Below, in pieces: positions 23,153 to 34,888 of a stretch of 64,000 nucleotides of DNA. The notes under the pieces are model-generated. The model searched no databases. It saw only the letters and a program-made list of their open reading frames with translations, and was not told the origin of the DNA. Position 1 is the stretch's first letter, and each line of letters begins with the position of its first letter. The DNA is from Sarocladium kiliense (lineage: Eukaryota; Ascomycota; Sordariomycetes; Hypocreales; Sarocladiaceae), in contig JAUZTG010000029.1 of assembly GCA_030734395.1 (NCBI GenBank), forward strand, positions 5,642,001 to 5,706,000, given 5' to 3'. The translations under genes were made by a program, and so were the position numbers.

Positions 23153-24067
23153 ATATCATCTGAGGGCACGTTGCACGACCGAGAAACGAATCAGACTGTG
23201 CGAGTAGGAAGTGACGAATCGAGAAGGTATGAGAAGGGAGAGACCAGATTTTGATGGTGAGAGGTGAAGGCAAGCGAGAAAAGATGACAACGAGGAGGGA
23301 AAGGATGGTGAGGCGAGAACCAGGAGGCCAAGCACCTGGCAGAGTTGATGCCTACGGGTAGAAAAATCGCATGAGATGGTTTCAAGGAAGCAGCGAGGAC
23401 GTAACTTCCACTTCAAACTGTTGGGAGGTTTCGAGGAAGGTGCATGGCATTTGCCTCAGCACCTCCGCGTCAAGCGGAGCAACCGTCACCAGCTGACTGC
23501 CGAAATGCCGTTTTACACAACACCCCTTGGCGTAGATGCCGCGATATTCTGTGGGAATACCGGGCTATCATATCCAACCGTTTCGGCTATAAGGGAGACA
23601 CATGTGGACCGAAGGCATTGCCCCCCTTGCGGTTCTGCTGTGGCCAGGGAGACGATCTTAATACAGACTAAAATTGGGATCGTTGGCTACCTCCCAGTGG
23701 CCTTCTCCTCGTCGATCCTGCTACTAGGACGTTTCTGTAAAAAGCTGCTACGCCTAGTCTGCACTGCCGATCCTATCTGCGACGGCGACTCCTTTTGGCG
23801 TTTCACCATTGGAAGCCCGGGATCTACACTTCAAACCATGCCGAGCAAATGAGGAAACAAATGTCTCAAAAGAACGTCGTCATATTGTTTTGCGATACCA
23901 AACGAGAAACCCGCTTTTTGTACCAGTGTATATGTAGCATGTGTCCGACCTCTATACCATTCGGGCCCTGATTCCAAATGACAAACGAACGCCCGCCCCG
24001 TGCAAAACCCAGAAAACGCTACTAAGAATGCTTCCAATCATGTCCATCGTACTCCCATTTCCGGCAC
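23153..24067. other. Promoter of the acyltransferase gene and 3' flank of the ALAD gene
   Basis: A purine-rich strand (about 23200-23420) corresponds to a pyrimidine-rich 5' leader of the acyltransferase gene. No coding sequence was recognised. Confidence 0.5.
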
Positions 24068-25279
24068 CTAGTGTTCCAGCCAGTCAAGGAACTGAGGCGT
24101 GAAGTAGCTCACAATGATTGTGGCACCTGCACGCAAGATTCCCTCCGTCGACTCGAATGCCATTTGCTTCAGGTCGAACACACCAGCTTTGGCTCCGGCG
24201 TGAATCATGGCAAATTCGCCGCTGACCTGGTAGGCTGCTACAGGCATGTCTTTGCCCAAGTCCTTGGCATCACTGATAATGTCTAGGTACTGGCTGGCAG
24301 GCTTCACCATGATGATGTCGGCACCCTCCCCAATGTCACGCGTAATCGCACGGCGGGCTAGGCCGCGGCCCCCTGGAGGCAGCTGGTAGCACTTGCGATC
24401 ACCGAACGACGGCGCAGAACCGGCAGCGTCCCGGAAAGGCCCGTAGAGGCAGCCTGAGAACTTGGCTGAGTAAGACATAAGCACAGTCTTATGTGCAATA
24501 CCTTCCTCGATGAGCTTAAGCTTGATAGCACGGATCCGGCCGTCGTTCATGTCGGAGGGAGCAACGCAATGTGCACCAGCCTTGGCGTAGGCAATGGCAA
24601 CATCAGAGATGCGGTCAACAGAGAGCTGGTTGTTAAGACTACCATCGTCGCGCAGGATACCACAGTGGCCGTGAGATGTGTATTCGCAGAGACAGACGTC
24701 GGTGCAGATGAAGAGCTGAGGGAATCGGCGGCGGATGAGACGAATAGCGGCAATGACGGGACCTTCCGGGTCATCGGCGGCGCTGCCCAGGGCGTCCTTG
24801 GTACCAGGCTTCATCGGAACACCGAAGAGGATCACGGATCGCAGGCCCTTGTGGACGAGAGGCTCGAGAAAGCTGGTCAGCCGATTGACGCTGAGTTGGT
24901 ACTGGCCAGGAAGAGACGGGACGAGATTCATGTCGTCGTCGCCATCGGTGACGAAGATTGGGTAGATGAGCATAGACTAGACCGCTTGTTAGACAATGAA
25001 GCAGAAGAACGCCGTGATCTGGCTCACCTTGGTCAATTGGCGCTCAGCCTGCCACGCACGGGCAAGAGGGTGAAAGTAGCCACCATGCAGCTGACTCGAG
25101 ATGTCACCTGAAATGCTGACACTGGTCGCAGCCGTGCTGGCGTAAGACATGGCGCGGGAAACGTGAGAAGCCCTGTCATCCATGGTGGAAGCGCGCGAAG
25201 GAGCAGGACCCGGGCGACGAGGAGTGTTTCCGTTGCTGTCGCGAAGGGACAGATCCTGAACAAGGCTGGAGAAAGACAT
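24068..25279 (-). CDS. HEM2: Delta-aminolevulinic acid dehydratase (porphobilinogen synthase)
   Basis: Two exons: 25279-25028 and 24976-24068 (386 aa), with a phase-0 intron (GTGAGC to TCTAG). The enzyme condenses two 5-aminolevulinate molecules to porphobilinogen, the second step of heme synthesis, in the cytosol. The metal site is visible as CTDVCLCEYTSHGHCG (three Cys of a zinc-dependent type). The two active-site lysines lie in MSYSAKFSG and IIMVKPASQYLD, and the substrate region includes YGPFRDAAGSAPSFGDR. The sequence ends FTPQFLDWLEH. The N-terminal 55 residues are Ser and Ala rich and extend beyond the conserved core, which begins at LHGGYFHPLARAWQ. MSFSSLVQDL at 25279 was chosen over an in-frame ATG five codons upstream because it looks like the natural N-terminus; the difference is minor. 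Confidence 0.96.
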
Positions 25280-25951
25280 TTCGATCGGAGTCAAGGCCAG
25301 GAGACGGTGGTGGTGATCGCGTGGTGGGCGGCGGGACTAGAACTGGGGAAGGGCGGGGCGAGCTGGCGCGACCGAGACAGGTGTCTTTGACGAGAGATGA
25401 GAATGAAGTCGAGCGACGGTCCTGGAATGTCGAACCCAGAAGAAGAAGCCGACAATTGAGGCTCGTGACAAGGAGGCGGGTGGTTGGGAAGATTGAAGTT
25501 CTGCGGATGGGATGGGCTGCATGGAGAAATGTCAAAAATCTGGCCGTCTTTCGCCATTCGCCTTCGTTTCAGTTCGGAATCGGGGCCTCAGTCATGCGCA
25601 CCGGACAGCCGTCTCCCGAGGGATCCACTTGGGATCTATCCACCAATCAGAGGGGCTCGTTTGGTAATGGCGTGCAGCGGCTGCTAATAAGGGTCCTGTC
25701 TCTGGCTCCGGCTCGGCGCTGGGCACGCCTGCATGGTTCCGGGGGAGGGGCCAATTGGGTGCAGGTACAGCTATGAACATGAACCGAGTATTTCCGTTCA
25801 CCAGTAAGGTACCTCGTCTACTGAGCTAGGTATGCCCATGACCTAGGTCCCGTGCTTGAACGAAATTGTTCCCATACAAAAGTCTAGCTCTGGTACCACT
25901 GCGCTCCTGAGAAGTTCAAGCCGTGAGATGGCGGCTCACATATCCTGCTCT
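25280..25951. other. Promoter of HEM2 and 3' flank of the membrane-protein gene
   Basis: Minus-strand frames at about 25290-25557 are Pro/Ser rich, have no domain and look like 5' leader of HEM2. Nothing else was recognised. Confidence 0.5.
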
Positions 25952-27118
25952 TCAGGCAGGCATCTCGCTTTGTCCATCATATCTTCCATCCTCGTGCAAT
26001 CCCACATCCGTCATCGGCGCCGCAGGTAACTCGCTTGTCATATGCTCCACGTTAGCCTTCTCATATATCGCACCACCCTCAAGCTCCTGCTTCGCCTTTG
26101 AATCTTCACTACTCAACTCTGCGGGCATGTCGTTCCTTTCCGTGATTGCCGCTCGAGAGGTCTTGGGCTGTGCTCGTCTTCCCTTCTTGATGAAGCAGAA
26201 GAGTCCGAGTATCAAGAGACCGCCTACGCAGACGCCAACACTTACACCAATGATGAGGGGCGGCGGAGGATTTGAGTCGCCATTGTCAACTGGCCCACCG
26301 CTGTCTTCATCATCATCTGGTGCTGAGGATTCAGTTGGCTTGCCGTTCATATTCTCCGTCCTCACCGCTCCTTGCTCGCCATTGCTGGACTGTTCTGCCC
26401 CCCTGTGTAGTTGCAGTCTTACTTCCCGATCCGTTGTTCGAATGACTATTCTCGCTGTCATTCAGGCCTCCCGTCTGAGCAGGCTCAGCTGAAGATGGGT
26501 CAATATTCGACGAGCCGATCGTAGTAGAGGGCTGCGCCCCGCCTGAGAGAAGACATGTGAATTGCTGATCGAATCCCGGTCGTTATGGACAAAGACCAGT
26601 ACGGGGGTTTGCATTACCTTCTGCTGATGTGCCACTGTTGCCCTCGTCTTCGCTCCCTCCCGGACCTGTACCCAGGATGAATAAGTTATCTCGCGAGAGG
26701 TAGTAGTCAGGTGAGTCGTCCGAGTCTCCAGTGTCTACCGAAGTGACTTGGAACCAGTACCGAGCATTGTACTGCAGCTCTCCAATCTCGACGGCCTCTT
26801 TTCCAGGTAGTTTGAAGAGGTACGGATGTAGAGCTGTGGTCACCAAAGTCAGTTGTTCCGAAAATCTGTTCGGTTGAGAGGGCAATGCACTTACTGCTTT
26901 GGGGGAACTTCGCGCTTCACAAGCACCTTCGTCTTCCCTTTATGCTCGATCTTGAACTCTAATCAGGCATCAGACTGGCCCATATCCGCCCATAAAATAC
27001 CGGCCGATCCTCCAAGTTCTTGGAGTTTCCACGTAGTAAACCATCGAACAGCGATACTTAGCTGTGCCTGCAACAAGGCGACTATCCAAAACCAAGAGCA
27101 TCCACGAACAACCCTCAT
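25952..27118 (-). CDS. Single-pass membrane protein with uncertain or broken structure
   Basis: The first exon encodes a signal peptide (MRVVRGCSWFWIVALLQAQL, start 27118). The middle exon (26833-26618) encodes LHPYLFKLPGK, NARYWFQVTSVD and DDSPDYYLSRDNLFI, a beta-rich extracellular-looking domain. The last exon encodes a Ser/Thr/Asn-rich stalk, then a membrane helix (PLIIGVSVGVCVGGLLILGL and FCF), a KKGRR stop-transfer and a cytosolic tail. One workable splice model is 27118-26976, 26914-26895, 26833-26618 and 26542 onwards. In every model the stalk frame ends unless one base is removed from the six-C run at 26398-26403 (+ strand). There is also an in-frame TGA at 26963-26965 if the first exon is simply read through. 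The layout suggests a cell-surface sensor or adhesion-type protein, but I do not recognise the family. Confidence 0.5.
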
Positions 27119-27841
27119 GATGGCGATCCCGGGGGCAATTTATGATGCGAATTCTCCCAAGATAGTTAATAGAGGAAGAAGAAAGGTCGCCAAATGCGAA
27201 GATGCTGCGGAGACGGGCCCGAGACCTTCTGAGGAGCATCGCTCGCCTGTTTAATTACAAACAAGTCTATGCTACTGCACTTTCTTTTCCAGCAGCTCTA
27301 CGGCGTAGGCGAGGGCAAAACTTCGCCATCGGCGCGCGAAGAAAAAGGTAGGATGATCATCTTAAAGAGGCAAATGCATCCCTACTCACCAACATGAAAC
27401 GAACGTGAGTACGAAAGAAAGAACAGACGATTAGAGGCGAGGTCCTGAACCCTGCTTGAGCTTCCTGTTCTGGCAAAAGGTCTAGACGCGCTGGCTGGCC
27501 GAGGCGACGATAGCTCACCCCTCTCCACAAAGCCATCCAGTTTGCTACTCATATCGAGCTCCACGAGATACTCCAGAGGTTCATCGTGTGCTTCGAAGGC
27601 GAGATCGTCCACACAGTGTGTGAAGTCACAAGGATAAAGCTCCATCCTAAGTCCAAACGTTGAATCCAAGTCTGGGAAAGGAACTGCAACTACATACCAA
27701 TACAGGATAAGACGTCTTCAATCATGTATAGAAAAGAGATCAGCGTTCTAGCAAAGGTTAGTCTATCCTCCACAGGGAGTGAATACTTTTACACAATCCA
27801 TAATCATCACAGCCTCACTCCCCCTTCATCCCCATGCTTCC
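27119..27841. other. Intergenic, possibly with a small unrecognised minus-strand gene
   Basis: A minus-strand frame (27669-27382, 95 codons) has mixed, protein-like composition at its start (MELYPCDFTHCVDDL) but matches nothing I know. Joining it to an upstream ATG near 27725 would need a 26-nt intron, which is too short. I leave it as a note, not a gene. Confidence 0.3.
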
Positions 27842-28752
27842 TCAAATCCCTCTCAGCACAGTATTGTCCCTCTTATCCATTGGCGTGTACCTCTCCTGCA
27901 GTGCCTGCTCCACCGTTTTGTTATGCTTCGCCTCGGGTCTCTGATACCGCTGTCTGAGCGCCTTCTGCACTGGCGTCAAGGGCTGCAGTCCGTCGTCAGT
28001 CGCAATCTCCACGTCCGCAATCCCAGTAGGAGTCGTCGCCACACCGACCATCTCCTTGCCTTTATCCAGTGCTGATGAGAACCAACCCTTCGCCTCAGTA
28101 GACTTCTCTTGCACAGCTGCCTGGGCCTTGGCAGCCTCGACATCGGCTTTGCGCTTGGCTTTTGAGGCGGCCAGAATGGCAGCGCTCTCAGCTTCACGCG
28201 TAGACTGTTTTGCCTGCTCAAAGGCTCCCTTCGCTGCCTCTGCAACGTTATGCTCCGCCTGTCCAGCCTTAGCCTTGGCCTTCTTCTCCAACGGCTCCAG
28301 CTTTTCCTGCGCTTTCTCGGCCCCAGCCTCCGCTTCGCTAAATGCCTTGCTCCATAGCTTTGCAACGCTCGCCTCGGCAGTTGCACGCACATCGTCCCAG
28401 TCGGTGTGTTGGACCCATCGCGCGGCGTTCTCGACTTCCTGGTTCCAACGGTCCTTGACAGCCTCAACAGAGTGGGCGCGCTCGGCGGCAGCGAGTTCAG
28501 ATCTCGTCGGTGGAAGTGGTTGTTCTTTACGAGGGTCGATAACGTCTTGGATGTCGATGGCTGAGGAGCGGAGGAGGGCGCTTTGGTGCTCACGTGTGCG
28601 TTGGTGGGCGAGGACAGAGAGGTAGGCGGCTGAGAGGGTCAGCGTAACGCCGCCGGTCTGGCGACAAGTTGTCAGTTCCAATGTTCTCATAGTAAATGGC
28701 ACTTGGCGCTATTATCAGTATGAAAACTCACAAAACCCGAAACAAAACCCAT
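27842..28752 (-). CDS. MIC12: MICOS complex subunit MIC12
   Basis: Two exons: 28752-28732 (seven codons, MGFVSGF) and 28657-27842 (278 aa). The GTGAGT to GCCAG intron is in phase 0. Spliced, the N-terminus reads MGFVSGFTGGVTLTLSAAYL, the membrane segment typical of fungal Mic12/Aim5, followed by SVLAHQRTREHQ. The rest is a long Ala/Glu/Lys-rich helix (residues about 75-200) with a hydrophobic WFSSALDKGKEM near 215 and a C-terminal conserved RYTPMDKRD. Mic12 sits in the mitochondrial inner membrane and couples the Mic60 and Mic10 parts of the complex at cristae junctions. The tiny first exon is easily missed, and without it the membrane segment lacks its start. It is divergent from the mitochondrial ribosomal protein gene bL17m. 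Confidence 0.92.
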
Positions 28753-29258
28753 CGTTGTGGTTGTTCGTCGCTGGTAGCCGAGGATGAGAGCTTTTCGAAC
28801 GTCGACAAAGCTGAGTCGTTTGTTGTCGTCCAGAATCGAGGGTTCAACAACCGAGCTCGCTGGCTCCCAATTGCAGAGAGGTATTGCGCCTCACAGGAAC
28901 TGCCAGAGCTAATTGACCCGTCGCGAGGAGGACCGTCGAGTGTTGACGTTGCTGCTGGGAGTGGGTTGGAGGGATTGACGTAGGTGCAGCTCCAAGTTTA
29001 GGTGCGCTGCGACGAAGCTGAGCGGGTCCCTGGACGCTGCACCCCCAATCGGGAACTGCTCTCCAAAAATTTCCCCTAGATCCAATTGAACCTCACGTCG
29101 TCTACTGGCAGCACCATCACCACCTTCACGACCCCCCTCGGTTCACGGCTTCGCACATTAGTCCGTGCGTGTCGGCTGCTGCCTTCTCCTCTTCCGAAAC
29201 ACGCCGAAGCCGTCTCCTTCATTGACGACAAGCACAGCACCGCGACACTACAGCAGTC
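28753..29258. promoter_or_regulatory. Divergent promoter of MIC12 and bL17m
   Basis: About 500 bp separate two genes for mitochondrial proteins. The part next to bL17m is pyrimidine rich (29100-29230). Shared regulation is inference. Confidence 0.5.
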
Positions 29259-30022
29259 ATGGCCGGCGGCACCGTCAAGTACCGGCATCTCAGCCGCGAC
29301 TCGGCCGCACGACAAGCCCTTCTCCGCGGTCTCGTCACCCAGCTTGTTCAGTATGAGCACTTGCACACCACCTATGCGAAGGCGAAGGAGGCTCAGCGCA
29401 TGGCTGAGAAGCTCATCACTCTCGCTAAGAGGAATAACGAACCCGGCCGGAGGTCAGCGCAGGCTATGCTCTACGTACGTCCTCCTTGCGATGGCATTAT
29501 TTCCCAGCACTCCTTCTTGTGCCGTAGCTAACAGTATTTCTCCAGACACCAGATAAGCTCCTCCCTAAGCTTATGGGTGAGCTCCGAAACCGCTACCTGA
29601 CCCGTGAGGGCGGCTACACACGCGTCGTCCGCACCGAGCCCAAGAACATCTACGACCAAGGCGAGTCCGCGATTCTCGAGTTCGTCGACGGACCCAAGGA
29701 CTCCCGCTTCATGATGACTGCCAAGACCGTCGCTCGCGACCGTGTCCTCGGCCGTCCAACCACCACCGTCACAGGCCTCAATGTCAAGAAGGTCACACAG
29801 TTCCGTGGCAAGGAGGAGTTCGAGAGCATGGTGCAGAAATTTATGGGCCTGGACTCAACAATTCAGGGAAAGAGTGATGCTACAGAGGCGGAGTTGGACG
29901 ATGAGTATGACTATGAGGTGGAGGGTGAGGATATGGCGAGGCGGGAAGCGAAGGCGGCGAAGAAGTTGGGCCCGGAGATCGTGCCAGACAGAGTCAAGTC
30001 GAAGGCAAGGACGACAACGTAA
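29259..30022 (+). CDS. MRPL8: Mitochondrial large-subunit ribosomal protein bL17m
   Basis: Two exons: 29259-29474 and 29546-30022 (230 aa); phase 0, GTACGT donor and TCCAG acceptor. The L17 core is plain: KYRHLSRDSAARQALLRGL, TQLVQYEHLHTTYAKAKE, AEKLITLAKR and, after the intron, TPDKLLPKLMGELRNRYL and EGGYTRVVRTEP. Bacterial L17 is about 120 aa. The extra roughly 100 C-terminal residues (acidic EAELDDEYDYEVEGED, then a basic end) are the usual fungal mitochondrial extension. It belongs to the large subunit near the peptide exit tunnel. The symbol follows yeast naming. Confidence 0.95.
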
Positions 30023-30153
30023 AAAAGGCATTGTAAAACAGCGGGCTTGTAACAATCTGTGTACTCTATTATGAAACGCTGAGGCTAGTCGGCGAATACT
30101 GTAACAAAACATCTCTGAGAACACTCCATTTTGAAGAGGGCGTGTTAAGAACC

Positions 30154-32372
30154 TCATACAAAGTCAAAGGTATCGCCACGCTCCTGCAACATCTTGCCCA
30201 CCCTCTTCGAGCCCACAATCCTCTCCAGCTTCATCACATCGTACTTTGAGAATACCGACCTGACCGTCCCCTGTCCCGGCTCCAGCTCCATGTCCTCCTC
30301 GCTCTTCAATAGACAGCCACCCGCAATCTCCTTGTAGAAGATAGGGTTGTCGGGCAGGCCGTAGAAAATGATACGTCGAACACCACGAATCTGGTAGCGG
30401 CGGAAGTGGTGTGCGCGTTCCGTGTAGAGGAGGATCTTGTGCCGCCCATTGAGGAAATGACTGCGAGCGCGTGATGCTTCGCGGATATCGGTATATTCGG
30501 AGATGGCGCCGAAGGTGAGTGATTCGACTGAGGACGATGTGGCAAAGAAGTTACGGACACGGACGAAGTCGAGGTAAGACGGCACAAAGATTAGCGTGCC
30601 GGTTGCGTCTTTGGCACGCTTGACCAGTGAAGGTACGATAGCAGAGTTGAAGTACTCGAACCTGGCATCAGGCTCCCTGTCCACTGTGCCAGGCTGGAAC
30701 CGCGAGAAGGTCTGCTTCGCGCGCACTCCCAACTGCTGTAGACTTCCAGGGCACTCCTGCTGAACCCGGATTTTGCCAGCCCAGTTGTGACAATGCGAGC
30801 GGAACAGCTCAGAAAGCTCAGGTGTGTTGAAGGCAGACAAGATAACCGTCTGACGGAAGTACTTTGCCCAGTCTTCCAGGTACCAGTTCCTCACTCTGCT
30901 GAAGTCGCAGTCATGTGCATCCTTGGGCTGTCTGTTCATATGCTCGAAGATGAACTCGACATGCTCCCAGTTCTGCATCAACAAAGCATCCGCTTGATCC
31001 ATGACCACCATCTCAATAGAGCTCAGGAAGTCGTAGTCCATTCCCTTCTTCTTGTCCTTCTCTTCCACGGATCCTATCGCCATGCGTAGTCCGAGAGGGC
31101 TGGCGAACAGGATATCTGAGTTGTAAAACTGGGAAAAGTACTTGATCGTCTTGCGGGTGAACTTGACGCCAATGCGGAACATGTCATCATCGTTACCCTC
31201 GAATAGGTGGCGGAAGTCGACCGGCCGATCCGTGCCGAACGTCTGCTCCTTGTCATGGTAGGATTCGTCGAAGCGCTTGCGGTTCTCTTCTTGGTCAGGT
31301 TGAGTGATGTCTCGGATGGTATTTACCATCCGCAAACAGGCGTGTCTGGTTGGTAGAAGGAAGAGAACTTTGGGTCGAGTAAAGCCCTGATCTCGAAGTT
31401 CCAGATCGGTATCTTCGCCCTCCTTGGCCAGTCGATAGTTGTCCTTGATAATGCGATCCCTCGTCTTTAGAACATGATTAACTGCGTGCAAACACGTGAG
31501 CTGTCGCAGCTGAGTTGAGTTCTTAACGGTCCGATCGCAGTAGAGAAGGTCGTTGTAGTTGAACAGAAGGGGGCTCAGATTTTGCTGGAACTCATTGAAG
31601 GGCAATTTGTCCTTGGCAGATTCTTTCAGCTTCTGTTTCAGATGCAGGCCGTCAAGGGTGGTGATCGGTGCTGGAAGTTCGCTTTTGGAAGTGGATGATG
31701 GAAGCATGGCCGTGGCTCTCCCCGCTGGGACGAGAGCCTTTTTCGTCGTCCATCCTGCCTTCTTGACCGCTGCAACGTGTGTCGCCACAAGCTTCTCGTC
31801 CGGATGAGCGAAGTGAGACTCGAAAGGATCAGCCTCGTCCTCTTCATCGTCTGAGTCGATCTGCTCCTCGATCTCGGCATCCTGTGCGGTCTCCTCGGGC
31901 TCATCCACATGGTCGACATCCTTCTCGTCATCACTCTCGGAGGATGCGCCGTCGTCTTGTTTCTGAGCCGGTGCTTTCTGTTGAGACTCATCATGATGCA
32001 TTTTTCGCCTCTTGGCTTTTGGCTCTGGGTCTTGTTGAAAGCTTTGCAGCAAGGCCATGTATGGCCGCGCTGTGGGCTTCTCACTCTCACTCTCCTCGCC
32101 CGCATCGGACTGCGCTTCACTTTCGGAGTCCTCCTCCATTTCATCTCCAGACTCTGACTCTGACTCTCTGTAACATTTTATGTTAGTAGGGAACGTGAGT
32201 CTTGGGGAGCTCCAACTTACTCTTCTGCCAGACGTGCTCCATCAAACTTCCTGGCAGTAGGTCCAAAGCCGCCTCGTCCTCGGCCTCTGCCTCTGCCACC
32301 TCTGCCACCTCGACCGCCCCGACCGCCGGAGCCGCGGCCTCTAAAGCCACCGCCCCTTCCTCGAACTCCCAT
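30154..32372 (-). CDS. UTP25: U3 snoRNA-associated protein Utp25 (rRNA processing)
   Basis: Two exons: 32372-32221 and 32167-30154 (721 aa). The first 50 codons encode an Arg-Gly-rich tail (repeated GRGG) ending FGPTARKFDGARLAEE. The GTAAGT to TTACAG intron is phase 2. Exon 2 starts with an acidic Ser/Glu/Asp stretch, then the Utp25 core: LFNYNDLLYCDRTV, VLFLLPTRHACLRMVNTI, FASPLGLRMAIG, MVVMDQADALLMQNWEH, LIFVPSYLDFVRVRNFF, and RGVRRIIFYGLPDNPIFYKE. The fold resembles a DEAD-box helicase whose catalytic motifs are degenerate (DQAD in place of DEAD). It acts in the nucleolar small-subunit processome in 18S rRNA maturation. The RGG start is likely an RNA-binding, methylated segment. Confidence 0.95.
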
Positions 32373-33726
32373 GGCTGTTATATGGGCCTTGTGAAGTTTT
32401 TAAACGGTGTGCGTATGGCAGCTGCCTCAAAAAGTTGACCGTCAATAGCCGGAGTGAAGTTCAGGATGTGAAAAAAAAAGTGGTTCCCAGCTTTGCAGCT
32501 TTTTGATGGTGGGGATGCCTCTTTGGGACCAACACCATCGCCCTCCATCATGCCCACGGGCCGCTTCATTTGCAACACAAAAGGTCAATACTGGTGCCGA
32601 GTCTGATGAAAATACTATTGCAAGTCTTGAATATTACAACAGTCCGTGTTGATGATGGCGGATCGTTGCATTCGCTTGTCATGGTCAGCGCTGGTCCGCT
32701 CTGAACGGAGCGCCGTGCCTCTAGGTAGGATTGGAAGTCGACCAGCAGACACTTCCGCGCAGCATCACTCCTGGTGTAAGTATATTTTTCTAGAAACAAG
32801 GCACTGTGATCGTGAGTTGCTTCAGCATCGGCATCCTTAACCAGACTAGTTACTACTCAACGCAAGACACACCCTGCCTCGATTGATATGTCTGGTTTAT
32901 ACCCATTTACTATGTGTCCTGCGGGAGCTCATATGTACCAGGTGTCTCCTCCCATGAACTTGCACGGACCAAATCTTGAGTCTATTCACAAATCTTGCAA
33001 GCCTTGGGCCTGAGCGGAGGAGCGGCCTTGGCTGCGGTGCGCTGGGGGCTTGCTATGATTGTCGAGCGAAGGAGTGAGATGTAGCAGGACAAACAGCGCC
33101 AAAGTCCGGAATGACGGCAGCCTCAGCGCTGAAATCATTGAGAGACTCGTATAGGGAGATTGCGGCTGAATAGCTCATGGCCACGATGGGCACCTGATTC
33201 CGTTGTTAAAGAAAGCCGGTGTCAGCGCAAGTCGTCAAGATCATGATGTGCACCGCCACAACATGAAGCACCAGCCACATCTCGAATAGCCCCGCCCCCT
33301 CCCCCATCAGCCACATCGAAAGTCTCCATCCCGCCTTTGGGCTGCACACACAAAAAATCACAAGTGAAATTTTGGCCCCATGGCTCCAAGCGTGACAAAG
33401 TGAAGGATCAAGGAGACGCGATGCAACTAAAGGGACTTGCTCGCCAACAGCCGTAGTAAAATTACCCATTCTTTTCGTCAAGCCAGTAGAACATAATTCA
33501 TGCCTTACAGTGGAGCATAAGCCATAGTTTTAGACCCAAGAAAACGATCCTTTCCCACCAGGTACAGCCCACCAGGGAACCTTGCTTTGCCTCTTGCTAT
33601 TCTTTCTCCCCTCCACATCCCACTCCCTCAACGAACCCCCCGTCGCAAACCCATCCCGACGACACAACCTCCCCTCTCGAACCGTACAACAGCGCGCTGT
33701 CGCCTCTCATCGACCGTTCGCCCAGT
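32373..33726. other. Divergent intergenic region between UTP25 and eIF3f
   Basis: It holds both promoters. The 150 bp before eIF3f are strongly pyrimidine rich. Frames inside are short and have no domain. Confidence 0.5.
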
Positions 33727-34888
33727 ATGGCCGCTGCCACTGAGGGTTTCATTCACCTCTCTCGCCCGCTGGCACCCTCCAGCATCGGCCTGCAGTCCAA
33801 CCTCGCCCCGCTCAGCGTCAACATCCACCCTCAGGTTCGATTTCTGCTGCCGCCCTGAATGCGAAGGAACATTTCGATTTACTGACATCATTTGCCCTCC
33901 ACAGGCTGTTTTCTCCATTCTTGATCATGCCGTTCGCCGCGACGTCCGCGATGGCGCTCAGTCAACCCGAGTTATCGGTGCTCTCGTAGGCACCCGATCC
34001 GAAGACGGCACCGAGGTCGAAGTCCGCTCCTGCTTCGCCATCCCGCACACCGAGGAGGAGGACCAGGTCGAGGTCGATGTCGAGTACCAGAAGAACATGC
34101 TTGCCCTGACTCTCAAGGCCTCGCCACGCGAGTCTCTCCTCGGCTGGTACACCACCTCGCACGAGCTCAACTCCTTCAGCGCCCTCATCCAGAACTTCTT
34201 CGGCAGCCCTGATACCGGCACTTTCCCCCACCCAGCCATTCACCTTACTATCTCTACCGAGCCTGGTGACAAGATCGAGACGAGGTGCTACATCAGCGCC
34301 CCTGTCGCTGTCAATGCTGAGCGCGCTGCTGAGAGCTGCCTCTTCATGCAGGTGCCCCACAAGATGCTCTACGGTGATGCCGAGCGCAGTGCCCTCGGGA
34401 CCATCGCCAGTGCAAAGGACAACGAGACCCGGACGACACCCCTGGTGTCTGATATCGAGGGTCTTGGCCAGTCCATTGAGCAGACTATCAGCATGCTGGA
34501 CCGTGTGAGCGAGTGGGTTAACGGCGTCCTTGATGAGGATGAGGTCCCCAACAACGCCCTCGCCCAGCACCTCATGGCTGCCCTTTCTCTCGCCCCCAAG
34601 GTCGATGCCCAACAGATCGAGCACGACTTCAACAACCACATCCAGGACGTCCTCATGGTCAGCTACCTCGCCAACACCATCCGCACTCAAATCGATCTCT
34701 CTCAACGTCTCGCAACCGCCAATCTCAGCACCGGCGAGAAGGAGGGTGAGGGCAAGGAGGGCGGTGAGAAATCCGGCAAGGGTGAGAACCAGCGTGGCGG
34801 TCGTGGTGGTGGTCGTGGTGGACGCGGTGGCGGCCGTGGCGGTGGTCAGCCAAGAGAACCCAGGGAACCCAGGGAGCCTGCGGAGTAA
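33727..34888 (+). CDS. eIF3f: Translation initiation factor eIF3 subunit f
   Basis: Two exons: 33727-33834 and 33905-34888 (363 aa); phase 0, GTTCGA donor and CACAG acceptor. Exon 1 gives MAAATEGFIHLSRPLAPSS and ends VNIHPQ. Exon 2 continues with AVFSILDHAVRR, the MPN domain, including RVIGALVGTRS, LLGWYTTSHELN and HLTISTEPG. The JAMM zinc ligands (E, H-x-H, D) are not complete, as in other eIF3f proteins, so it should be a scaffold and not a protease. The C-terminal helices (IEHDFNNHIQDVLMVSYLAN) mediate the eIF3 octamer contact. The last 45 residues are an RGG tract followed by a repeated PRE unit (PREPREPREP). The frame is also open upstream of 33727, but the family N-terminus supports this start. 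Confidence 0.95.

Noticed and set aside
27382..27669. 95-codon minus-strand frame between the membrane protein gene and MIC12
   Set aside because: The only upstream ATG would need a 26-nt intron, and no family is recognised.
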